Of a stretch of DNA of 13,246 nt, positions 7,371 to 13,246 are shown in pieces. Source of the DNA: an uncultured euryarchaeote (GTDB lineage: Archaea; Thermoplasmatota; Poseidoniia; Poseidoniales; Poseidoniaceae); contig CALCOQ010000110.1 in the NCBI GenBank assembly GCA_937897005.1, positions 1 to 13,246 on the forward strand, in the 5' to 3' direction. Under the pieces are notes generated by a model. It searched no databases. It was given only the letters and a program-made list of their open reading frames with translations, and was not told where the DNA came from. A program made the position numbers and the translations under genes. Position 1 is the first letter of the stretch. Each line of letters opens with the position of its first letter.

Positions 7371-8366
7371 ATGGTCGCCGTACGCTATGGAAGTGCGGGC
7401 GACCCAATCGCCCAATCATTGTCACCAGTATTGGCGCGTTTGGTGGTTTCTCACATCGCTGGAGAGGGTGATGGCAAGAAGAGTCCAGACATGCAGATGA
7501 AGCGAGTCATGGTCATCCCAGCAAGAAAGGTCGAGGATGCATTGGCCTGGGCGTATGTCGATGCCCTCCCGCGTTCAGTGGAGTGGGACCTCAGTGGGGC
7601 CGAGATAAACCGTTTCGTCACTACATCGCGGCTTGACAAGGCTGTTGCTGAGGCTACGGAGGCAATAAGTGAATGTCCGCAAGAACTGTCTCAGCGTGGA
7701 GAATCTCCTCACCTTCCAGTCGGCCCAGACGGAATACCCGGTTCAGGCGATGAGGTCTGGTTGTCTTTGACTTCACCACTCAAACATCAGTTGGGTTCAG
7801 CTTCATTGAGATATGTCGATGATTCAATGGGAATTGAGAGCATCAATTGTCTGCGCTGGAACAATCGCGAATGGTGGGCAGCATCAACAGATGGGCCTGG
7901 GTTGATACTCGTGGCAGAGCACCTTGGTATCGACATGTCTGATGAACCGGTTCTTGATCTCAGAGGTGGAGGCGGTGCAGCACGCAGTGTGGCGTGGGCG
8001 TGGTCGGCGGAAGGTGGACTTCTCAGATGGTTGGGAGGACGCCGTGAGTTGCGTGAAGGTGGACCATGGGAGGCATCGATGGCGAAGGACGGGAAAGATG
8101 CCGTACTGACCATTGATTTCGAGAATCAGGAACTCGAGGCCGAAGGTCTGGTCATGAAGGCGAAATATGATGCCATGAATGGCTCGTACGAGCAGAGGGT
8201 AGAGAAATTGGCGGATGTGTCCTCAGGAATTGATGGGCGTTGGTTACTGGCTGCTCAACATCTGATATCATGGTCTACATTATGGCGGCCTGATATTCCA
8301 TATCAATTACCGGACTTGGGATTACTGTTGGCTAGATTGGCATCTGTGGAAGCCTATTTTGAATGA
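7371..8366 (+). CDS. aroE: Divergent, enlarged shikimate dehydrogenase
   Basis: AroE reduces 3-dehydroshikimate to shikimate with NADPH in aromatic amino-acid synthesis. From the chosen start (331 residues) the family landmarks occur in order: GDPIAQSLSP at 10-19 with both substrate-binding serines, SLTSPLKHQ at 132-140 with catalytic Lys138, SINC at 157-160, ASTDGPG at 171-177 with catalytic Asp174, the nucleotide-binding GGGGAARS at 199-206, and a C-terminal AAQHLISW (Gln296, the E. coli Q244 position). About 120 residues separate SLSP from the catalytic lysine, against about 50 in E. coli AroE, so the N-terminal domain carries an insertion. An in-frame ATG at 7323 would add MVCRRFIQVLHSLPIV, but the family start matches 7371. 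Neither start has a good ribosome-binding site. The surface-protein gene follows 17 nt after the stop. Confidence 0.83.
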   Translation: MVAVRYGSAGDPIAQSLSPVLARLVVSHIAGEGDGKKSPDMQMKRVMVIPARKVEDALAWAYVDALPRSVEWDLSGAEINRFVTTSRLDKAVAEATEAISECPQELSQRGESPHLPVGPDGIPGSGDEVWLSLTSPLKHQLGSASLRYVDDSMGIESINCLRWNNREWWAASTDGPGLILVAEHLGIDMSDEPVLDLRGGGGAARSVAWAWSAEGGLLRWLGGRRELREGGPWEASMAKDGKDAVLTIDFENQELEAEGLVMKAKYDAMNGSYEQRVEKLADVSSGIDGRWLLAAQHLISWSTLWRPDIPYQLPDLGLLLARLASVEAYFE

Positions 8367-8372
8367 AGAATT

Positions 8373-8376
8373 GAGG
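8373..8376 (+). promoter_or_regulatory. Ribosome-binding site supporting a TTG start
   Basis: GAGG is seven nt before the TTG at 8384. The in-frame ATG at 8414 is preceded only by a weak purine stretch, so this site favours the TTG as the start of the surface protein. Confidence 0.5.
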
Positions 8377-8383
8377 CGTTTGA

Positions 8384-11164
8384 TTGAAAACAGTACAGAG
8401 TCCACGGGCATCCATGGGCATCAGGTGCTTGTTGGCGATTCTGATGTTGCTGACGCCGATGCTGGTTGTTTCAGCCGAGCCTGAGAACAGTGCGTTCGTG
8501 GACTCATATCCCGATTCAACCTTCTCCACAGGTGTTGTTGATGTCAATGTTGAGAAAGCGACTTCCAGTGGTGATGAATGGCTGACACAGATGTATTATC
8601 CATCTGAGAATGGAAGTGGTCCTGGTGCAGCGATCAACAGTACTTTCTCGCCATTCCCATTCCTCATCTTCTTCGTCGATGATGGAGAAGATATCGATAT
8701 CTACAGTTGGGTGGCCAACCTTGCATCAGCAGGATATTTCGTTGCGATTGCACCAGACGAATGGGAGAGCGGTGACCATGAGTCTCTCGTGGCTGATATT
8801 TCAGTCCTGATATTGGCATTGGTTGAGATAAATATCAACGGGACTGAGGATGGTAGTGGTCCTGCTAACATGGTTGGGGCTTTCGATATGGAACACTGGG
8901 GTGTTGCTGGACACGGAACTGGAGGGATGGATGCTGCACTCATCTACAACAAGTGGTCTTCCCATGCTGCGAATCTGGACCTTGAACCCCCTCGTTCCTT
9001 CTTTGCTCTGGGAATCGACACCTCCGATGTCAACATCAATATCTTGCAGGATGCTGAACCAGCAGACCCAGGTCTTGCATTGTTCTTGACCGGAACTGCA
9101 GATCAGATAGCACCGGCTTCAGAGCATCTTGACAATGTTGTGGATGTTTGGCCGGGTGGTTGGCACAGGATGTCACCATTGGGGGCCAACCATATCCAGT
9201 ATCAGGATGAGCAGGGTTTGTTGGAATCTTTCCAAGATGGTTCGGGGAACATGGATGAGGGAGAGCAGCAGTCTCATGCATATCTACATGTGTTACCATA
9301 TCTCGACCTTATTCTCAAAGGTGACCACAGCAGATGGTACAATGCAACCAATCGAGACATCGACCCAGAGGTCCTTTCTGATGAGGATGCTTATGTTGAT
9401 GAGGACTTGAACAGATCCAAGATGATGAGAGTGATTTCCACGACTGGTCCAAGTGAGGAGATCGAACTGAATCAGACCCTTGAGTTGACGATGAATGTCT
9501 CCCATCGCAACGGTTCCAGTATCGGCGAGGGAAACTCTGATGCTTGGTGTCTACATTGGAATGGTTCATTGATTCCAGGGGTCTTCAACGACAGTGCTGA
9601 CAGTGCTTCATGCTCTGTGGATTCTGATACTCTTGCTCCAGGGATGCAGAGCATCGTGTTGTTCGCATCATGGGATGGGATGATCACCACGCATGAGTTC
9701 ATTCTTAACAGGGGAAACACTCCACTAGAGCAGGTTTTTCCTGTTCCAGTCATTGTTTTCGACCAGCATTCTTCCATAACCATCGAACCCTATGTCTTCG
9801 CTTGGGACCCTGACGGTCAGGACCTCGTCTTCCTGGATGCATATCTTGTAGGGGAGGAATCAGGAAACCTGAGTTTGAGCAACAATGGCACCAATCTGAC
9901 AATTGAACATACTGGAGAGCCAGAATGGGAGGGCTCTGTTGCTCTTGAGGTGTGGGTGAGTGAACAATCTGCACAGCCAGATTCACTCAATATCAGCACG
10001 GTGGTGACTCTCCTTCCGGTCGATGACCCAGTGGTCAACATTGGACCGATACCACAACAGAAATTTGACGAGGACAGTGAAGGAATCTTCGTTGACATCT
10101 CCCAGTGGTTCTCTGACCCTGAAAATGGAACACTCGAGGCGGTTGGTAGTCTGAATGATGCAAATATCAGTTTTGATTGGAGCAATGGTTCATTGCACCT
10201 CAGTGCGGTTGAGAACTGGTCTGGTGCAGCAATTCTGAATCTCACTGTCAGCGATGGCTCAACAGCCGGAATATCAGTACAGTTTCCAGTTGTTGTGAAC
10301 GCTCTTCCAGACCCTCCGGTCTTCACATATGGTGACCTTGATTTCGATGAAGATGATTCTCGACAGATTCCGCTTGATAGCATTGCTATCGATTCCGATG
10401 GAGATGTCTTGGAAATAGCCGTCAACCAGAGCAACTGTGTGGAAAGTAGTGCGGTCACTGCACTCATCCAGGGTGAATTCCTGGTCCTTTCAGCACAGGA
10501 GAATTGGCATGGGGATGATTCCTGTTGGGTGATTTCTGTTTCTGATGGGCTTACCACCATCAATGCAACATTGAATCTCAGCGTAGCATCCATCGATGAT
10601 CTTCCAGCGGTGTCATGGCATGACCCAGAGGTGAGAGATGACGGAAACATCAGCCTGGGTTTCACATTATTTGATGAGGATGAGCCAGCAGAACATACTG
10701 TCAAGGTTGCTTGGAGGGCTGATGATTGGTTATTGGTCAGTTCATCAGCCTGTCTTGAATGGACGGATGGAGCATTAGCGTGTACCGTATTGTTGCAACC
10801 CTTGTTCTCCAATCACGGTGACCACGTATTCTGGATGAAGGTAGAGACTGAAGGAGTGAGTACCAGTGAGCAGCAATTGTCATTCACCATCTCAGATGTT
10901 CCTCAGGATGATACTTCTGCTGAAGTGGAAGAGGTGGTGTCGATGTTCGATGATGTGAAATTGCGAATCGCCGCCGTTGCTATCGTTTTCATTGTGATAG
11001 TGGCATTCCTTGGAAACCTTCGTCGTAGTACCACCACGATGGTTATCGAGCAGATGAACGTAGAGAAGTATCCCGAAGATGTCGTGTTCGAGGAAGAAGT
11101 CATCGAAGTGGTTGAGGATACCAAACCCAGTGGATTACTTGATCTGGCTCGTCGAAAGGGTTGA
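8384..11164 (+). CDS. Membrane-anchored surface protein: inactive alpha/beta-hydrolase domain plus cadherin-like modules
   Basis: The 926-residue protein has a signal peptide (hydrophobic core about 15-30, probable cleavage after VVSA at 31). Residues about 50-315 form an alpha/beta-hydrolase domain resembling the PET hydrolase/dienelactone-hydrolase group: FPFLIFF, then WVANLASAGYFVAIAPD, then VAGHGTGG. The elbow reads G176-H-G-T-G180 where GxSxG is expected, so the nucleophile serine is a glycine. Acid Asp240 (TADQIAP) and His270 (GANHIQ) remain. Residues about 360-840 hold beta-sandwich modules of about 90 residues with recurring acidic, probably calcium-binding motifs (FDEDS, SDPENG, DSDGD, DPDGQD). 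There are 22 N-glycosylation sequons and three cysteine pairs (389/410, 685/714, 790/800) consistent with extracellular disulfides. A membrane helix spans about 860-878, followed by a very acidic tail ending LLDLARRKG. It probably binds a ligand, glycan or partner cell. The start could instead be the ATG at 8414, which leaves a normal signal peptide. Confidence 0.85.
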   Translation: MKTVQSPRASMGIRCLLAILMLLTPMLVVSAEPENSAFVDSYPDSTFSTGVVDVNVEKATSSGDEWLTQMYYPSENGSGPGAAINSTFSPFPFLIFFVDDGEDIDIYSWVANLASAGYFVAIAPDEWESGDHESLVADISVLILALVEININGTEDGSGPANMVGAFDMEHWGVAGHGTGGMDAALIYNKWSSHAANLDLEPPRSFFALGIDTSDVNINILQDAEPADPGLALFLTGTADQIAPASEHLDNVVDVWPGGWHRMSPLGANHIQYQDEQGLLESFQDGSGNMDEGEQQSHAYLHVLPYLDLILKGDHSRWYNATNRDIDPEVLSDEDAYVDEDLNRSKMMRVISTTGPSEEIELNQTLELTMNVSHRNGSSIGEGNSDAWCLHWNGSLIPGVFNDSADSASCSVDSDTLAPGMQSIVLFASWDGMITTHEFILNRGNTPLEQVFPVPVIVFDQHSSITIEPYVFAWDPDGQDLVFLDAYLVGEESGNLSLSNNGTNLTIEHTGEPEWEGSVALEVWVSEQSAQPDSLNISTVVTLLPVDDPVVNIGPIPQQKFDEDSEGIFVDISQWFSDPENGTLEAVGSLNDANISFDWSNGSLHLSAVENWSGAAILNLTVSDGSTAGISVQFPVVVNALPDPPVFTYGDLDFDEDDSRQIPLDSIAIDSDGDVLEIAVNQSNCVESSAVTALIQGEFLVLSAQENWHGDDSCWVISVSDGLTTINATLNLSVASIDDLPAVSWHDPEVRDDGNISLGFTLFDEDEPAEHTVKVAWRADDWLLVSSSACLEWTDGALACTVLLQPLFSNHGDHVFWMKVETEGVSTSEQQLSFTISDVPQDDTSAEVEEVVSMFDDVKLRIAAVAIVFIVIVAFLGNLRRSTTTMVIEQMNVEKYPEDVVFEEEVIEVVEDTKPSGLLDLARRKG

Positions 11165-12721
11165 TCAAAGAGGGATATTGCCGTGTTTCTTGGGTGGGCT
11201 CCATTCACGTTTTGATTTCAACAATCGTAGTGCACGAATCAATCTCAATCGGGTCTCACTCGGTTCGATGACATCATCCAACCACCCATTCTTTGCAGCC
11301 ACATATGGGTCTCCAAACTTGCGCTTGTATTCATTGATCAATTCCTCTCTAACCGTTTCACGTTCTTCTTCTGAAGCCGCAGCGATTTCTCTTCGATGGA
11401 TGATATTGACTGCTCCTTCTGCTCCCATGACCGCCAATTCAGCGGTCGGCCAAGCTACATTGTAATCAGTCTGCAGATGCTTACAAGCCATAGCAAGATA
11501 TGCCCCGCCGTAGGCCTTTCGAACCACCACGGTCAACTTGGGAACTGTTGCTTCAGCATAGGCGAACAGCAACTTGGCGCCGTGGCGGATTATTCCGCCC
11601 CATTCTTGAACCACTCCCGGAAGGAAACCCGGAACATCCTCGAATGTGACAATCGGAATTGAGAATGCATCACAGGTACGGATGAATCGTGCTGCTTTGA
11701 TCGATGCATCAATATCAAGACAACCCGCCAATACCCGTGGCTGATTGCCGACGATTCCAACCGGCTGTCCATCCAGTCTAGCGAAACCGATGACTATATT
11801 GTCAGCATAAGATGCGAACAGTTCGAGAAATCCCCCATCATCAACGACTTCTTTGATGATATCCAGCATGTCATACGGTTTGTTTGGATTATCAGGCACC
11901 ATCTGCTCCAGTTTCAGAGATGTCCTGTCAAATGGGTCAGCACTTGCAATGTATGGTGGTTCAGCCATGTTATGGTCAGGAAGATGGGAAAGGAGCAAGG
12001 CCACGATGTCGATTGCATCATCTTCATCTTCTGCGACCAGGCATGCGATTCCTGAGCGACTGGCATGAAGGTCAGCACCCCCTAGACCAGCGGAATCAAC
12101 TTCTCCAGAGAGAACCTCTGGAGTTTCCAACGGGCTTGACATGAAGAGTTGGCCATGTTCTCTCCCCAAGATGGTGAAATCAGAGAGGCTGGCGGCGAGA
12201 GCGGATACCCCAACCACTGGGCCTAGAACCAGACTGATCATCGGTATTCGACCACTGCACTGAACCAATCTATCAAGCAGTTCACCAGTGCCGCCCAGAG
12301 ATGATATTCCGTCCTGTGCTCTTTGTCCACCCCCGTCCCAGATTCCGATCAATGGTACTCTGGCGCGTTCCGCCATCTCAACCACCTTTGCAATCTTACG
12401 TGCATGCATCTCCCCCATGCTACCTCCATGGACAGAGAAATCCTGAGCGAAACAGTAGATGCGTCTTCCATCCAGCATTCCATGTCCTGCAACAACTCCG
12501 TCGCCCAGATGCCCAAGCAGGTGATGATTACCGTCATTGCTACGATGGTTCACAAAAGTGTCCAATTCACTGAAACTCCCTTCATCGATCAGTCTGCGTA
12601 TCCGTTCTCTTGCTGTGCCGCGGCCACTGTTTCGAATCGCTTCAAGCCGCTTCATTCCACCGCCAGCCGTTGCAGCTGCTCGGTGCTCACGGAACTCTTC
12701 GAGTGAATCGTGTTGTGTCAT
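11165..12721 (-). CDS. pccB: Acyl-CoA carboxylase carboxyltransferase (beta) subunit
   Basis: The 518-residue protein belongs to the propionyl-/acetyl-CoA carboxylase beta family, which moves carboxyl from carboxybiotin to an acyl-CoA. It shows GGGMKRLEAIR near the N-terminus, FAQDFSVHGGSMGEMHARKI at 91-110, DVPGFLPGV at 362-370 and RKAYGGAYLAM at 401-411, and ends in the family-typical PPKKHGNIPL. At the position that sets acyl preference in Streptomyces PccB (Asp422) there is Leu409, closer to acetyl-accepting enzymes. The first oxyanion-hole motif, normally GPCAGGA, reads GPVVGVS (167-173). The ATG at 12721 is chosen over an in-frame TTG at 12769 because GAGGAG stands five nt before it and the resulting length fits the family. 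No biotin carboxylase or biotin carrier gene is in the window. The substrate (acetyl-CoA, propionyl-CoA or both) is not certain. Confidence 0.9.
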   Translation of the reverse strand: MTQHDSLEEFREHRAAATAGGGMKRLEAIRNSGRGTARERIRRLIDEGSFSELDTFVNHRSNDGNHHLLGHLGDGVVAGHGMLDGRRIYCFAQDFSVHGGSMGEMHARKIAKVVEMAERARVPLIGIWDGGGQRAQDGISSLGGTGELLDRLVQCSGRIPMISLVLGPVVGVSALAASLSDFTILGREHGQLFMSSPLETPEVLSGEVDSAGLGGADLHASRSGIACLVAEDEDDAIDIVALLLSHLPDHNMAEPPYIASADPFDRTSLKLEQMVPDNPNKPYDMLDIIKEVVDDGGFLELFASYADNIVIGFARLDGQPVGIVGNQPRVLAGCLDIDASIKAARFIRTCDAFSIPIVTFEDVPGFLPGVVQEWGGIIRHGAKLLFAYAEATVPKLTVVVRKAYGGAYLAMACKHLQTDYNVAWPTAELAVMGAEGAVNIIHRREIAAASEEERETVREELINEYKRKFGDPYVAAKNGWLDDVIEPSETRLRLIRALRLLKSKREWSPPKKHGNIPL

Positions 12722-12726
12722 CTCAT

Positions 12727-12732
12727 CTCCTC
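12727..12732 (-). promoter_or_regulatory. Ribosome-binding site deciding the carboxyltransferase start
   Basis: The minus strand reads GAGGAG, five nt before the ATG at 12721. The alternative in-frame TTG at 12769 has no such site and would put part of a palindrome into coding sequence. Confidence 0.7.
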
Positions 12733-12749
12733 GTGTCAGCCTCAGGTTC

Positions 12750-12769
12750 TTGACCACCGCGGTTGTCAA
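12750..12769. repeat. 20-nt near-palindrome upstream of the carboxyltransferase gene
   Basis: The halves TTGACCACCG and CGGTTGTCAA are inverted copies with nine of ten positions matching and a perfect CCGCGG centre. It lies in the 60-nt spacer between the gatD stop and the carboxyltransferase ATG, 28 nt before that ATG. Dyad symmetry at this place resembles an operator for a dimeric regulator; a leader hairpin is the alternative. Confidence 0.55.
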
Positions 12770-12781
12770 TCCACACCTATT

Positions 12782-13246
12782 TCACTCCATCATCACGCTC
12801 GGATTCTCTCCCACAAGGTCAGAGGTCCACAGTGCTGCGATTTTTTCAGCATCACGGCCATGTCGTGAGATCAGCCAGTGCAATTTGATGAGGGCAGCGT
12901 CCGGTCCACAGCGACTATCATGGCCGATGATACCGATTTCCATCTGTCCTCGGCCCTTGGAGTAAACCGCCATGTTCACTGGTCCCCCGATACATTGCGT
13001 ACTGACCAATGCGATTCTTCCGCTATCACACCATTCTGTGATGGCCTTTCTCAATTCCAGATTCTCGGGAGCATCTCCCATCGGGTCCTCAATCGGAAGA
13101 TGTCCCAAGCCAGTGCCTTGAATCACAATTGCATCGTGATCCAGAGCGGCGATCGCATTGATGACTTCACCGCGAAGGTGGGGTCCTGCCAGTAATTGAG
13201 TTATCTTGATGTCTGGGTCGAACGATGTTGGCTGTCGTGAAACTTC
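12782..13246 (-). CDS. gatD: Glutamyl-tRNA(Gln) amidotransferase subunit D, C-terminal part
   Basis: GatD is the asparaginase-like subunit of the archaea-specific GatDE complex. It releases ammonia from glutamine (or asparagine) for converting Glu-tRNA(Gln) to Gln-tRNA(Gln). The frame is open from the right edge for 154 codons, so the 5' part, including the first catalytic threonine region, lies outside the window. Visible landmarks of the asparaginase-fold C-terminal half are VIQGTGLGHLP, ALVSTQCIGGPVNMAVYSKGR and DAALIKLHWLI, which match the family pattern (TSQ...GRVNMNVY...GR, then A..KL.W). A short internal reading from a GTG at 13126 is not a real start because conserved sequence continues upstream of it. 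The gene precedes the carboxyltransferase gene on the same strand by 60 nt. It is a useful archaeal marker for the window. Confidence 0.9.
   Translation of the reverse strand, partial: EVSRQPTSFDPDIKITQLLAGPHLRGEVINAIAALDHDAIVIQGTGLGHLPIEDPMGDAPENLELRKAITEWCDSGRIALVSTQCIGGPVNMAVYSKGRGQMEIGIIGHDSRCGPDAALIKLHWLISRHGRDAEKIAALWTSDLVGENPSVMME

Noticed and set aside
8909..8926. Reading GHGTGG as an active hydrolase elbow
   Set aside because: In the small-x-nucleophile-x-small pattern the nucleophile slot falls on Gly178. Placing it on Thr179 would put a histidine where a small residue is needed.
9817..10812. Long open frame of 331 codons on the minus strand
   Set aside because: It lies wholly inside the surface-protein gene. 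Its translation is Ser/Thr-rich with no recognisable motif, while the plus-strand frame has clear domains and glycosylation sites.
12722..12769. TTG-initiated extension of the carboxyltransferase
   Set aside because: The ATG at 12721 has a strong GAGGAG site and gives the family length. The extension would consist partly of a near-palindrome.

Overview
The window most resembles the chromosome of a marine, mesophilic euryarchaeon of the Poseidoniales (Marine Group II, Thermoplasmatota) type. Three things support this. GatD (the archaeal transamidosome subunit) and a Pelota/Dom34 without a GGQ motif are archaeal. The base composition is balanced and coding is very dense, with ATGA-type overlaps and GAGGT-like ribosome-binding sites lying inside upstream stop regions. 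There is also a large secreted, sequon-rich surface protein with one C-terminal membrane anchor and a short acidic cytoplasmic tail. The lineage is an inference from protein character and was not tested by search.

Layout. Positions 1-7275 are a continuous minus-strand block. Read in transcription order it starts with two small unknown membrane proteins (7275-6646), then an NfeD-like membrane protein (6630-6019) and a flotillin/SPFH protein (6022-4610). These four look like one tightly packed membrane-organising operon. After a 63-nt spacer with two tandem hairpins come formate-tetrahydrofolate ligase (4546-2831), Pelota (2753-1695) and a fused sugar-acid kinase/aldolase (1685-147). The first 13 codons of another minus-strand gene run off the left edge (40-1), behind a 22-nt palindrome.

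Positions 7371-11164 are on the plus strand. They hold a divergent, enlarged shikimate dehydrogenase followed 17 nt later by a 926-residue surface protein. The N-terminal alpha/beta-hydrolase domain of that protein has lost its nucleophile serine, and is followed by cadherin-like modules, one membrane helix and an acidic tail. The surface-protein gene ends back to back, with zero spacing, against the minus-strand acyl-CoA carboxylase carboxyltransferase (12721-11165). That gene sits downstream of the 3' part of gatD (13246-12782), with a 20-nt near-palindrome in the spacer.

Functionally the window mixes central carbon metabolism (Entner-Doudoroff-type sugar-acid cleavage, one-carbon folate activation, acyl-CoA carboxylation), aromatic amino-acid synthesis, translation (Gln-tRNA formation, ribosome rescue) and envelope organisation. 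I see no mobile elements, CRISPR arrays, tRNA or rRNA genes. The best candidates for something undescribed are the four-gene flotillin/NfeD/small-membrane-protein cassette, the catalytically dead hydrolase domain displayed on a surface protein, and the kinase-aldolase fusion.
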